Source of the DNA: Lysinibacillus xylanilyticus
GTDB lineage: Bacteria > Bacillota > Bacilli > Bacillales_A > Planococcaceae
Assembly: GCF_001183605.1 (NCBI RefSeq)
Contig: NZ_LFXJ01000003.1
Coordinates: forward strand, 1 to 64,000
Length of the DNA stretch: 64,000 bases
Reading direction: 5' to 3'
The translations under genes and the position numbers were made by a program. A model generated the notes under the pieces. The model saw only the letters and a program-made list of their open reading frames with translations, did no database searches and had not been told where the DNA came from. Shown here one piece after another: positions 40,191 to 49,494 of the stretch (positions are counted from its first letter, which is position 1; each line of letters opens with the position of its first letter).

Positions 40191-40805
40191 TTAATTGTTC
40201 ATGTATAAATCAAATATGTGTGAGAAATCTTCTTTCTTGTATTTGTCCTTATGGTCAATCATCCAATTATTCGCAAAACGTGTAATCTCTTCGAAGGATG
40301 CAGATGGTGAGACATTGTCATTACCGATACGACCAATGGATGAAGAAGCAACGGATAAACTCTTTTCTGCCACCTCTAGCTTGTATGCATTTTGCTTTTG
40401 CTCATAGCTGATGGCATGCAACGCTTTATATAAATCTTTAATGTCATCGATAAAACGTTTATGAATATCAATTGATAATGGTGTATTGTCGATTGTAAAT
40501 TTAATTTCGACATCAAGGTCAATAGTTCCTGCTGTTTCGAGGAATACATCGCTAATATAGTGCATTGAGTAGTCGTAACGACACAGTAAACGCTTTTTGC
40601 TCATCGCGCTTTCACCGTCTACATGGATGATCGCACGATTTGTAAAGCAATACTCATCTGCCTTCGTCTTAATTAAAAAATAAATTTTCTCATCAATTTC
40701 ATGCAGGATAAAATCATCTGCATCCGTCTTATCATAGTCCTCACGAGTGACAACTACCCCAATATCCGAAAGTCCGAGTGCGTCTGCTGCTATTTTTTTA
40801 AACAT
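40191..40805 (-). CDS. YvbH-like bacterial PH-domain protein
   Basis: A 204-residue soluble protein. Residues about 1-125 match the bacterial pleckstrin-homology type (start FKKIAADALGLSDIG, then FLIKTKADEYCFTNRAIIHV), and the C-terminal helical part (about 140-204) matches the extension seen in B. subtilis YvbH. The function is unknown; YvbH itself is uncharacterised. It is recognised from memory of the family. AGGAGGC precedes the ATG. Confidence 0.8.
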   Translation of the reverse strand: MFKKIAADALGLSDIGVVVTREDYDKTDADDFILHEIDEKIYFLIKTKADEYCFTNRAIIHVDGESAMSKKRLLCRYDYSMHYISDVFLETAGTIDLDVEIKFTIDNTPLSIDIHKRFIDDIKDLYKALHAISYEQKQNAYKLEVAEKSLSVASSSIGRIGNDNVSPSASFEEITRFANNWMIDHKDKYKKEDFSHIFDLYMNN

Positions 40806-40925
40806 TGTTTGCCTCCTTCAATGGTTAATACTCTTATTACGCTTTACATCTGTAAAAAGTTTCAAAAAGCCTTAATGCTCTTAATAGTACTGACCTTTTC
40901 TGAAATGGTTTAAAAAATTTATAAA

Positions 40926-40964
40926 AACAGCTCCTGCTATCAATGACCGAATGCAGGAGCTAGC
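40926..40964 (-). terminator. Terminator after an HTH gene remnant
   Basis: AGCTCCTGC/GCAGGAGCT is followed on the minus strand by GTTTTTAT. It sits just past the decayed regulator tail. Confidence 0.7.
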
Positions 40965-40973
40965 GAGTATTCT

Positions 40974-41085
40974 AATGTATTTTATAATATAACCCACTTA
41001 ATGAAATGAGATTATCTAAATCCGGATAACAATTACCATTTTCCCATTTTGAAATAGGTAACTGATCGGTTAACGTTTTTATATT
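40974..41085 (-). pseudogene. Remnant of an XRE-type HTH regulator
   Basis: A minus-strand frame reads LTDQLPISKWENGNCYPDLD followed by NLISLS and a stop. ISKWENGxxxPDLxxLxxLS is the typical second half of a Cro/C1-type DNA-binding domain. No start or first helices are present upstream, so this is a fragment. The gap to 41285 is otherwise AT-rich. Confidence 0.6.
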
Positions 41086-41285
41086 TTTAATTCAAGGAAT
41101 GTCTCAATTCCTTTTTTAAGCAAATTTCATTTATAATGAGTCACATAAAGTGATATTTCAATCGGTAACTTTTATTTCAAATAATAAGTAATTGCTTATC
41201 GCGCTATTACTAAACTTATTAGCCATACTCTATTCTTAAAATTCTAATGACGATTTACAATATAAAGAAGAAAGGACGTGGAACT

Positions 41286-42008
41286 ATGCAAGAACCAACT
41301 ATTCTAGTGGTGGATGATGAGGCAGATTTAGCAAATCTTCTAAAAGTCAGCCTACAAAGAGAAGGTTATAAGCAAATTCATACAGCTGGCTCCATTCAAG
41401 AAGCTTGGACGAGCTTTCAACAGACGCAGCCCGATATTGTACTTCTTGATGTGATGCTTCCTGATGGTGAGGGCTATGATTTATGTCGACGTATTCGAGA
41501 AGTGTCACATGTGCCGGTGCTTTTCATGTCAGCGAAAAATGAGGAAATTGATAAAATTTTAGGACTTGCTATCGGAGGTGACGATTACATTACGAAACCT
41601 TTTAGTCCTAAAGAGGTCGCCTATCGTGTGAAAGCACAGCTTCGCAGAGCTGGCTATCAAACGCAAGAAGCAGCGCCAGTAACTTCCGTGAAGTCTATTC
41701 AAGTTGGTCCATTCTTGCTTAATGGTGACGAAACGGAGGTACATAAGGACAGCGATTTATTGGAGCTAACGGCAAAGGAAATCGGCTTAATGGCTTGCTT
41801 TATGCACAATCCTAATCGAATTTTAAGTAAAGAGACGTTGTTTGAACGTGTATGGGGAGAGGATTTTTTCGGCTCAGACAATACCGTAATGGTGCATATT
41901 CGACGTCTGCGTGAAAAGGTTGAAAAGGATGCATCAAAACCTGTGTATATTACAACTGTAAAAGGGCTTGGCTATAAATTTGTCGTTCCAAAAGAGGAGC
42001 AAGTATGA
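41286..42008 (+). CDS. OmpR-family response regulator
   Basis: A 240-residue regulator with a full receiver domain (VVDDEADLA acidic pair, phospho-acceptor Asp in VLLDVMLPDG, Lys in YITKPFSP) and a C-terminal winged helix (about 140-238, RVWGEDFFGSDNTVMVHIRRLREK). The start is placed at the ATG at 41286 (MQEPTILVV), with AAAGGACGTGGAACT upstream; an earlier in-frame ATG at 41247 lacks a good site. It overlaps the kinase gene by four bases. With the convergent ABC/YxeA genes it forms a set like the B. subtilis yxdJK-yxdLM-yxeA locus. Confidence 0.92.
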   Translation: MQEPTILVVDDEADLANLLKVSLQREGYKQIHTAGSIQEAWTSFQQTQPDIVLLDVMLPDGEGYDLCRRIREVSHVPVLFMSAKNEEIDKILGLAIGGDDYITKPFSPKEVAYRVKAQLRRAGYQTQEAAPVTSVKSIQVGPFLLNGDETEVHKDSDLLELTAKEIGLMACFMHNPNRILSKETLFERVWGEDFFGSDNTVMVHIRRLREKVEKDASKPVYITTVKGLGYKFVVPKEEQV

Positions 42009-43384
42009 AATGGAAATTAACAGCTAGATTCCTTCTGTCTGTGCTGTCTATTGTTATTATTGTTATTTTCGTCAATACGGCCATTCTAATCGGGCTCCTC
42101 TCTTATCAGCTAGATCGGGGAATTGCATATACAGAAGAAATCTTTGTCCGGGACTTCCAGAAGTATATTGAAATCAGTAATGGTACGCCATCAGTAAGTG
42201 AAGAGGGACTTCAACGCTTACATCAGCGAAATGCTTGGATTCAATTGCTTGATGTTAATGGTCAGGTCCTTGAATCGCATTATGCACCAGATAAGGCTCA
42301 GTCGCATTATGCACCCATCGACTTAATTCAAGTATATAAATATCAAGAATTTGATGCTGATACTACGGTGTATGTAGGCAGTAAGGATGCTGTTAGTTAT
42401 CTCGTTGGTATTAAGGGTAGCGATACTGCAAGATTAGTCATGCATTTTTCTGGCTCATCAGTATTACAGTTTATTGGCAAGTTTGGGTTATTCATTGTTA
42501 TTGCCGACTTATTAGTAGCTACACTAGTTGGATGGCTTTTCGGTCGTACGTTGACCAAACCTCTACATTCAATAATCGAACGGATTCGTCATTTAAAAAA
42601 TCATGAGCATATGCCTAATAAAATGCCTGGTGGTGTGTACAAACCAGTTTTTGAAAATTTAAATGAAGTATCAAGAGAACTAGCTGCACATGAGCAGGAA
42701 CGTAAAAGATTAGAGATGATGCGCGAGGAATGGATCAGTAATGTCTCACACGATATGAAAACGCCCCTTGCCTCGATTCGTGGTTATGCTGAGCTGCTGA
42801 ATGATGGGAAAATGACTCCTGGTGAACAAACAGAATATGCTCAGATTATCGAAAAACAATCATTGCATATGCAAGATTTATTGGATGATTTAAATTTAAC
42901 TATGCGATTAAGACATCAGCAGCTTCCGCTCAGCTTAACCGAGGTAAATATGGTGCAATTTGTTCGTGAAATCGTTATTGATACACTCAATACACCACAA
43001 TATGAGCAAGCAAATATTGAATTTAATGCAACTAAAGATGTCATCAAGCATCACATTGACGAGCACTTTATGCGACGAGCCGTGATGAATTTTTTACACA
43101 ATGCATTGCTTCATAACCCTTCTGATGTTGCAGTCAATGTTCTTGTTGATGATACTTCTATTACAATTTCTGATAATGGTAAAGGCATTTCTGCCGAAGA
43201 TCTTGAACATATTTTTGAGCGCTATTATCGAGGGACAAATACTGAACAAACACTTGGTACCGGGTTAGGTACTGCTATTGCTAGAGATATTATTGAAGCG
43301 CACGGAGGAACTGTAACTATTACCTCTGAAGAACAACAAGGTACAACTGTCAGCATTCAGTTACAAGAAGGAGAAAAGGAGTAG
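42005..43384 (+). CDS. Sensor histidine kinase
   Basis: A 459-residue membrane kinase with a membrane segment at about 9-31, an extracellular sensor of about 120 residues, a second segment near 155-178, a HAMP linker, and a kinase core with the His in NVSHDMKTPLAS, the N box in NFLHNALLHNP, DNGKGIS and GTGLGTAIA. Unlike typical Bce/Yxd kinases, which have almost no external loop, this one has a sizeable external domain. It may therefore sense its signal directly. It is co-transcribed with the regulator gene. Confidence 0.92.
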   Translation: MKWKLTARFLLSVLSIVIIVIFVNTAILIGLLSYQLDRGIAYTEEIFVRDFQKYIEISNGTPSVSEEGLQRLHQRNAWIQLLDVNGQVLESHYAPDKAQSHYAPIDLIQVYKYQEFDADTTVYVGSKDAVSYLVGIKGSDTARLVMHFSGSSVLQFIGKFGLFIVIADLLVATLVGWLFGRTLTKPLHSIIERIRHLKNHEHMPNKMPGGVYKPVFENLNEVSRELAAHEQERKRLEMMREEWISNVSHDMKTPLASIRGYAELLNDGKMTPGEQTEYAQIIEKQSLHMQDLLDDLNLTMRLRHQQLPLSLTEVNMVQFVREIVIDTLNTPQYEQANIEFNATKDVIKHHIDEHFMRRAVMNFLHNALLHNPSDVAVNVLVDDTSITISDNGKGISAEDLEHIFERYYRGTNTEQTLGTGLGTAIARDIIEAHGGTVTITSEEQQGTTVSIQLQEGEKE

Positions 43385-43410
43385 CCCGTTACTAGGGACT
43401 ACTCCTTTTT
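43375..43410. terminator. Bidirectional terminator between kinase and yxeA-like genes
   Basis: AAAGGAGTAG pairs with CTACTCCTTT around a 14-base loop. T runs on both strands serve the two converging genes. Confidence 0.8.
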
Positions 43411-43411
43411 C

Positions 43412-43774
43412 TTATTTCTTCATTAGCTCCTGTACTTTTTTAGGTAGCTCATGGAATTTTACTTCATCATATGATGTAACTTCCGTTTCTTTTTTTACAT
43501 AAAGCTTCATGTATGCATCATGGCGTAAATTTTTCTGAGCTGAAAACTTTAATGTTTGCTCTTTACCGTTTTCGTCATAAGCAGGTATCTCGTACCAATA
43601 CGATTTCATAATTTCTCCACTATCTAGCTTATATTCCTCTACATCACCATCAGTAGTGATATGAACATAGTATGCTTCTTTATTTAAACGGTTAAAATCT
43701 ACGGTCATCAGAACAACAAGACCTGCTACGAACAATAAGAACAATACTCCTATACCTGCGAAAACCTTTTTCAT
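43412..43774 (-). CDS. YxeA-family secreted protein
   Basis: A 120-residue protein with an N-terminal signal or anchor (MKKVFAGIGVLFLLFVAGLV) and a small extracellular domain containing YYVHITTDGDVEE and YDEVKFHELPKKVQ, matching the YxeA/DUF1093 family. The start is the ATG at 43774, one base past the permease stop and preceded by AGGGGAA; a longer upstream reading is not supported. In B. subtilis, yxeA likewise follows the yxdLM ABC genes. Its function is unknown, possibly as a partner of the permease. Confidence 0.85.
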   Translation of the reverse strand: MKKVFAGIGVLFLLFVAGLVVLMTVDFNRLNKEAYYVHITTDGDVEEYKLDSGEIMKSYWYEIPAYDENGKEQTLKFSAQKNLRHDAYMKLYVKKETEVTSYDEVKFHELPKKVQELMKK

Positions 43775-43775
43775 A

Positions 43776-45644
43776 TTAATTCCCCTGTCTAATAATTTTA
43801 TAGAATGAACGAACTGTAAAGATATAATATACGCCGTAAATTGCTGAATAAGCAATCATCCACAGTATTACTGGTTTAGTTATATCCATACCAAATAGCT
43901 GTGAAAAGGCTAGTAGCGCAAATGCACTATGGACGATGCCGACAACGAGTGGTGCACTAAAGATAACGGCAACCTGCCCTGCAACTGTTTTTAATATTTG
44001 TTTTTTGTTAACACCGATTTTATTTAAAATTGCATATTTAGGCTGATCTTCCTCTGCCTCTGTTAAAACTTTGAAGTAAATAATACTTCCTGTCGCTGCT
44101 AAAAATACTAATCCTAAAAAGCTTCCTACAAACAATAGTGATCCTACAGTAGCTAAACCATCCTCATAACTTTGCGGAACACTTGAAAACCCTTCCTGCT
44201 GTTCAGCTGATAGTTGCTTGTAAATTTCCTTTGAAATTGCCTGTTGCTTCAAGTCATTATCCATACCAACTACCTGCATTTTAACACCTTCTGCATTTGT
44301 TGCAGCGAACACTTTATCATTAACTACGAGGACTGTCCCAGCTGGAATAAAGTTTAATACACTCTCTGTATACATTTTATCAACATGGAATGATTCCCCG
44401 TTCTCCAATTTAAACTCTTCACCCGTAAAATCATGTGAAAAACGTTCATCGAAGCTTGCATCAAGTAAAACTGTTGAACCATTTGCAATGTGCAGTTCTT
44501 CATCTTTCCCCTGCAATTTTGCTAAACGATTATAGTCAGATTCCTTTAATAATGTATATTCAAAAAATGAATATTCATTATCCACGCGTAAATTTTTCAC
44601 AGAAAGCGATTCGTTGTATAAGACGTCTTCTTGAGAAAATTTCACCGTATCGCCCTTCCACATAAATGTGTTAGGTAGCATTTGACGTACACTGGCCTCC
44701 GCATTGTAGTACATTCCGAAAACGCCGCCACCTGCTGTAATCGTAGTTGCACTTAAAATAGCGATGATTGAAAGAGATTTAGCATTTGCTCGAATACGGT
44801 ACAATAATTGCGATACACCAATTAAATTCAAGCCTTTCCATGACCAAGAAGTTGCTTTTTTCAACGCTGTTAACACAAATACGCTAACACTATGGAATAA
44901 TAAATATGTCCCTGCAATTGTCATACCTATAACCATTAATGGAGTACCTAGTATAGTGAAGAATCTCCAAATATTACTCGTAAAGATTTCTGAAGACGCT
45001 GTATAATAACCAAATGCAAGTAACGCTGTCCCAAGAATAGCTGTTAAAATCGATGCACGTGGAATTTTCTCTCCTTGCTTCTCTGCATGGAACAGGTCAA
45101 TCAATTTAAATTGATAGATAACACGATAGCCCTGTAAAGATGTGAATAAAAATAGTAGCGTAAAAATTCCTGCTGTATTTACTAGAGCCTCCGTGGAAAA
45201 TGTTAAACTCCCTACAACCTCATAGCCCATCAAACGTACTAAAATCATTAATAAACCTTGAGACATAAAGAATCCAAGAACAATTCCTAGTATTAGAGAA
45301 ACAAAACCGATTACTAAATTCTCAAAAAAGAGCATTAAGCCAATTTTCTGCTTACGCACACCTAGAAGTGAGTAAAGTGCAACTTCCTTTTTTCGTTTTT
45401 TCATAAAAAACGAATTAGAATATGCCATAAAGATGATGATAAAGAATAATAGCACAACGGATGATGCACTCATCAATCCTTTAATTTGCTGTGATGATTG
45501 TTTTAAGGCTGAAAGATCATCATTATATTTCAGCGTCACAAACGTGAAGTAGATGACGATACTAAAAACCATTGAGGCTATATATAAAAAGTAGTTCGAC
45601 AAATTGCGCTGAATATTTTTACGCGCTAAACTAAATAACGTCAT
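43776..45644 (-). CDS. BceB/YxdM-type ABC transporter permease
   Basis: A 622-residue FtsX-family permease with about ten membrane segments and one large external loop (about residues 310-500) between segments seven and eight, the hallmark of peptide-sensing and detoxification permeases. The start [19 protein letters not shown] is typical of the family. The gene overlaps the ATPase gene by 14 bases. With the ATPase it probably removes antimicrobial peptides such as bacitracin-like compounds or cationic peptides from their targets and signals to the kinase; the specific inducer is unknown. Confidence 0.9.
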   Translation of the reverse strand: MTLFSLARKNIQRNLSNYFLYIASMVFSIVIYFTFVTLKYNDDLSALKQSSQQIKGLMSASSVVLLFFIIIFMAYSNSFFMKKRKKEVALYSLLGVRKQKIGLMLFFENLVIGFVSLILGIVLGFFMSQGLLMILVRLMGYEVVGSLTFSTEALVNTAGIFTLLFLFTSLQGYRVIYQFKLIDLFHAEKQGEKIPRASILTAILGTALLAFGYYTASSEIFTSNIWRFFTILGTPLMVIGMTIAGTYLLFHSVSVFVLTALKKATSWSWKGLNLIGVSQLLYRIRANAKSLSIIAILSATTITAGGGVFGMYYNAEASVRQMLPNTFMWKGDTVKFSQEDVLYNESLSVKNLRVDNEYSFFEYTLLKESDYNRLAKLQGKDEELHIANGSTVLLDASFDERFSHDFTGEEFKLENGESFHVDKMYTESVLNFIPAGTVLVVNDKVFAATNAEGVKMQVVGMDNDLKQQAISKEIYKQLSAEQQEGFSSVPQSYEDGLATVGSLLFVGSFLGLVFLAATGSIIYFKVLTEAEEDQPKYAILNKIGVNKKQILKTVAGQVAVIFSAPLVVGIVHSAFALLAFSQLFGMDITKPVILWMIAYSAIYGVYYIFTVRSFYKIIRQGN

Positions 45645-46398
45645 TTACTCCACCTCCGATGCCAGCAAGCACCTGTAAAATCTCTTGGAAAAATTGCTTT
45701 CTTGTTTGAGTACCACGATGAATTTCCTTAGAAAGCTGTCCATCCTGAATGAAAATAATACGCTGGCAGAAGCTTGCTGCGAATGCATCATGCGTAACCA
45801 TCATAATAGTGGCCGCTTGAGAATTATTCAGATCACTTAAACTTTCAAGCAAGTCTGTTGCTGATTTTGAATCAAGAGCACCTGTTGGCTCATCCGCAAA
45901 AATTAATTTCGGCTCTGTAACTAATGCACGTGATGATGCTGTACGTTGTTTTTGCCCACCTGAAATTTGATATGGGTATTTATCGAGTAACTCTTTTATC
46001 CCAAACAGTGTAGCTATGCGTTCTACCTTTGCGTTAATTGCCTTTGTTGGCACTTTTGCAATCGCAAGCGGCAGTACGATATTTTCGCGAACTGTTAATG
46101 AATCGAGTAAGTTATAGTCTTGGAAGATAAAGCCTAGATTATCGCGACGAAAATCTGCTAACTCTGCATCCTTCATGCGCGCTAAATTTGTATCTCCAAT
46201 AATGATTTCACCAGTCGTTGGTGTATCAATTGTCGCTAACACATTTAGTAGCGTCGATTTCCCAGCCCCTGAAGGCCCCATTACACCAACAAACTCTCCT
46301 TTTTCTACTTCAAATGATATATTCGATAGCGCTGTAAATGTATTTGCGCCTTTGCCGTAAGTCTTTTCAACATTTTGTACCTTTAATAATGGCGTCAT
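45631..46398 (-). CDS. BceA/YxdL-type ABC transporter ATPase
   Basis: A 255-residue ATPase with Walker [10 protein letters not shown], signature ISGGQKQR, Walker B LIFADEP and the H-loop MVTHD. It resembles the MacB/BceA branch that energises FtsX-type permeases. It is the first gene of a three-gene minus-strand unit (ATPase, permease, YxeA). The ATG at 46398 follows AAGAGGTGAG. The LSGGQ motif starts with Ile instead of Leu, a common variation in this branch. Confidence 0.92.
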   Translation of the reverse strand: MTPLLKVQNVEKTYGKGANTFTALSNISFEVEKGEFVGVMGPSGAGKSTLLNVLATIDTPTTGEIIIGDTNLARMKDAELADFRRDNLGFIFQDYNLLDSLTVRENIVLPLAIAKVPTKAINAKVERIATLFGIKELLDKYPYQISGGQKQRTASSRALVTEPKLIFADEPTGALDSKSATDLLESLSDLNNSQAATIMMVTHDAFAASFCQRIIFIQDGQLSKEIHRGTQTRKQFFQEILQVLAGIGGGVNDVI

Positions 46399-46493
46399 AA
46401 ACGCTCACCTCTTCTTTCTGACTTTAGTATACCCCCCCAAACTTACAGCAAATTTGTCGCAAGCTTACAACAACCTTAAATCGTCATCATAAA

Positions 46494-46710
46494 TGAGGGG
46501 TTGATTTCCGTTCCAACTGGGGTTCATTCTGTGCGAAGCGTAGTGCAACGAAGCGACAGCAAAAGGGGTTCATCTGTGCGAAAGCGAAGCGGCAGCGGCA
46601 ACAGCACCGATGTTGGTCACAAAGGCGTTATCACAGGACGTGATGATTTTAGCCTTCGTTCCTCTATGTGCTCGCCCCCAAGGAGTCGCCCAGTCTTCAT
46701 TCCAATCAAC
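46494..46710 (+). repeat. Type A element with nested hairpin module, fused to the tandem array
   Basis: The left end GAGGGGTTGATTTCCGTTCC leads into two inverted type D units, then a nested module with outer AAGGC/GCCTT and inner ATCAC-AGGAC-GTGAT (46621-46657). The right end (GAGTCGCCCAGTCTTCATTC, CAATCAAC) runs directly into the first 233 bp unit. Confidence 0.75.
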
Positions 46711-47654
46711 CTATCCTCATGACAGGAGTTTTAACAAAATGTCATCCAACTTTTTAGTTATTCGGGCACTTTCAAGAATTATCGACTAACTTTTAATCTT
46801 TATCGATTAACTTTCACGTTTTATCAACCAACTTCTGAACTTTATCGACTTCCAACTGCCAAAGAGCAAAAAAAGATTCACACACAAAACTGTGCGTGAA
46901 TCCTTTTACTTTATTATGTCTCCCGGTCTCCACTCCAATCAACCTATCCTCATGACAGGAGTTTTAACAAAATGTCATCCAACTTTTTAGTTATTCGGGC
47001 ACTTTCAAGAATTATCGACTAACTTTTAATCTTTATCGATTAACTTTCACGTTTTATCAACCAACTTCTGAACTTTATCGACTTCCAACTGCCAAAGAGC
47101 AAAAAAAGATTCACACACAAAACTGTGCGTGAATCCTTTTACTTTATTATGTCTCCCGGTCTCCACTCCAATCAACCTATCCTCATGACAGGAGTTTTAA
47201 CAAAATGTCATCCAACTTTTTAGTTATTCGGGCACTTTCAAGAATTATCGACTAACTTTTAATCTTTATCGATTAACTTTCACGTTTTATCAACCAACTT
47301 CTGAACTTTATCGACTTCCAACTGCCAAAGAGCAAAAAAAGATTCACACACAAAACTGTGCGTGAATCCTTTTACTTTATTATGTCTCCCGGTCTCCACT
47401 CCAATCAACCTATCCTCATGACAGGAGTTTTAACAAAATGTCATCCAACTTTTTAGTTATTCGGGCACTTTCAAGAATTATCGACTAACTTTTAATCTTT
47501 ATCGACTAACTTTCACGATTTATCAACCAACTTTTGAATTTTATCGACTAACTTTCACGATTTATCAACCAACTTTTAATCTTTATCGACATCTACCTGC
47601 CAAAGAACAAAAAAAGATTCACACACAAAACTGTGCGTGAATCCATTTACTTTA
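46694..47654. repeat. Tandem array, four units of 233 bp
   Basis: The marker CTATCCTCATGACAGG begins at 46711, 46944, 47177 and 47410, so the period is exactly 233; the first three units look virtually identical over their length. Each unit holds the type A right-end sequence, a 21 bp-period type C array (46759, 46780, 46801, 46822, 46843 in the first), and the terminator hairpin GATTCACACAC/GTGCGTGAATC. The last unit, next to the peroxidase stop, carries extra type C units and several differences, so it is probably the ancestral one. No open frame was seen. Confidence 0.92.
47600..47645 (-). terminator. Terminator of the glutathione peroxidase gene (first of four copies)
   Basis: On the minus strand GGATTCACGCACAG and GTGTGTGAATC pair and are followed by seven T. 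The same hairpin recurs near 47365, 47132 and 46899 in the tandem units. Confidence 0.8.
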
Positions 47655-48128
47655 TTATGCTAATGCTTTTTTTATCTCATCCTCAAAGCTACTTGGCTTA
47701 TCCGCTGATCCATAACGTCCAACAACCTCGCCATTGCGATTCACAAGGAATTTTGTGAAATTCCACTTTATGCCGTTGCCGAGAAAACCTTTTGAATGGG
47801 ATGTTAAATGGTCAAAAATAGGGTGTGCATCCTTACCATTAACTTTCACTATTTCATGCATAGGGAACGTCACCCCATATGTCAAACGACATTGTGATGC
47901 CGCTTCCTCAGCAGTCGCAACTTCTTGCTTAAACTGATTTGATGGGAAGCCAAGCACAACAAGGCCTTCATCTTGATACTTTTTATATAGACCTTCTAAT
48001 TCCTCAAACTGTGGTGTAAAGCCACATTTGGAAGCCGTATTAACAATTAACATTGCCTTACCCTTATAACGATCTAAGCTATATTCAGTACCATCTTCTA
48101 AAGCAACCTGAATGTCGTACATGCTCAT
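47655..48128 (-). CDS. Glutathione peroxidase-like thiol peroxidase
   Basis: A 157-residue thioredoxin-fold peroxidase that reduces peroxides. The catalytic segment NTASKCGFTPQFEELEGLY has Cys instead of selenocysteine, and the partner residues are in the conserved GFPSNQF and KWNFTKFLV motifs. Firmicute members usually take electrons from thioredoxin. AGGAGG lies before the ATG. It follows the CoA-disulfide reductase-like gene by 18 bases, so a shared redox operon is likely. It ends in the terminator-bearing tandem array. Confidence 0.93.
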   Translation of the reverse strand: MSMYDIQVALEDGTEYSLDRYKGKAMLIVNTASKCGFTPQFEELEGLYKKYQDEGLVVLGFPSNQFKQEVATAEEAASQCRLTYGVTFPMHEIVKVNGKDAHPIFDHLTSHSKGFLGNGIKWNFTKFLVNRNGEVVGRYGSADKPSSFEDEIKKALA

Positions 48129-48146
48129 TTCAAATAACCTCCTATG

Positions 48147-49481
48147 TTATAAACGCGCATTTTTTCTGGCAACCTGCTGTAGGGGATCCCAAACACCATT
48201 GAATGGAGGCGCATAGGCTAAATCTAAATCTAGTAAATCTGGTAATGTCATTTTATTGTATAAGGCTGTTGCAAACACATCGATCCGTTTATCAACACCT
48301 GCGGGTCCAACAATTTGTGCTCCTAAAAGCTGTTGATCTCGTTTACGAACAACAATTTTAATAAACATCCGTTGAGCACCTGGATAATAGCCTGCAATAT
48401 GGCGGGCAGATAATTTAAATGCCTCATATTCAAAACCTAGCTCTTTAGCATTGCGCTCATTAATACCTGTCGTGGCGATCGTTAAATTGAAAAACTTTAA
48501 GATTGAAGTACCTACAATACCACTAAACGGCGCAGACTTACCCGACATATTGAGTCCTGCTAAACGACCTTGTTTATTAGCTGTCGTGCCAAGAGGTATA
48601 TAATCTAAGCGTTCCTTTACAATATTAAAATGCGTTGCACAATCTCCCGCAGCATAAATATTTTCAACAGATGTCTCTAAATGTCGATTGACGATGACTG
48701 CACCATTTTTAGCTAATGCAATGCCTGTTCCCTCTAAAAATTGTGTATTCGGTTTAATCCCCACAGCCATAATGACTAAATCTGTTTCAAATGTGCCATT
48801 GTCCGTAATAACACGTTCAACACGGTGATTGCCCTCAAACGCTTCTACTTTTGTATTTAGCACAAGCTCGATGTCGTTCTTTTTCGCTTCCTCATGAACA
48901 TGTTGCGCAAACTCTTCGTCTAGAATTCTTGCAACATAGCTACCTCGTTGAATCAATCTTACCTTTTTGCCGCAAGCGTGTATCGTTTCGGCCATCTCTA
49001 GCCCAATATAGCCTGCACCTATAATCGTTACATTTTCTATATCTGACGTTAAATCAGCTAGCAAATCCTCTAGCTGAGGTATTGTTTTCACCGTGTGTAT
49101 ACCCGTTAAATCTGAACCCTTCTCCACAGGCATAATAGGGTCTGCACCTGTTGCAATAAGTAGCTTATCATAGGGAAATTCAAATGATTCTCCAGACGAC
49201 TGCGTTCCAAAAACAAGTTTCTTGTCTACATCAATTCCGTTAACCTCATGACCAACACGGGCATCAATACGATACTTATCACGAAACGTTTCTACATCTC
49301 TTGCTATAAGCCGCTTTGTCGATGAAATACGCCCATCTACAACATAGGGCAAGCCACACTGCCCATATGAATAAATAAATCCACGTTCTACAGATGTAAT
49401 CTCTGCTCCTGGTACATTTCGATATATTTCCATTGCTGCTGACATTCCGGCAGCATCTCCTCCGATGATTACGTATTTCAT
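48147..49481 (-). CDS. CoA-disulfide reductase-like FAD/NAD(P)H oxidoreductase
   Basis: A 444-residue flavoprotein of the single-cysteine pyridine-nucleotide disulfide reductase group. The FAD loop IIGGDAAGMSAAMEIYR, the redox Cys in SYGQCGLPYVVDG (residue 43), the NAD(P)H loop IIGAGYIGLEMA and the C-terminal dimer domain are all present. This fits CoA-disulfide reductase or NADH oxidase; the two cannot be separated by eye. It lies between a VanZ/RDD gene 13 bases upstream and the peroxidase gene downstream, so a redox-stress role is inferred. Confidence 0.88.
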   Translation of the reverse strand: MKYVIIGGDAAGMSAAMEIYRNVPGAEITSVERGFIYSYGQCGLPYVVDGRISSTKRLIARDVETFRDKYRIDARVGHEVNGIDVDKKLVFGTQSSGESFEFPYDKLLIATGADPIMPVEKGSDLTGIHTVKTIPQLEDLLADLTSDIENVTIIGAGYIGLEMAETIHACGKKVRLIQRGSYVARILDEEFAQHVHEEAKKNDIELVLNTKVEAFEGNHRVERVITDNGTFETDLVIMAVGIKPNTQFLEGTGIALAKNGAVIVNRHLETSVENIYAAGDCATHFNIVKERLDYIPLGTTANKQGRLAGLNMSGKSAPFSGIVGTSILKFFNLTIATTGINERNAKELGFEYEAFKLSARHIAGYYPGAQRMFIKIVVRKRDQQLLGAQIVGPAGVDKRIDVFATALYNKMTLPDLLDLDLAYAPPFNGVWDPLQQVARKNARL

Positions 49482-49494
49482 CCAACAATCCCCC

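Noticed and set aside
46694-47654. CRISPR array
   Set aside because: The units are 233 bp and near-identical throughout, with no short repeat/variable spacer pattern and no cas genes. The 21 bp arrays have no unique spacers of CRISPR size either.
47655-48128. Selenoprotein glutathione peroxidase
   Set aside because: The catalytic position is an ordinary cysteine codon and there is no in-frame TGA or SECIS-like hairpin.
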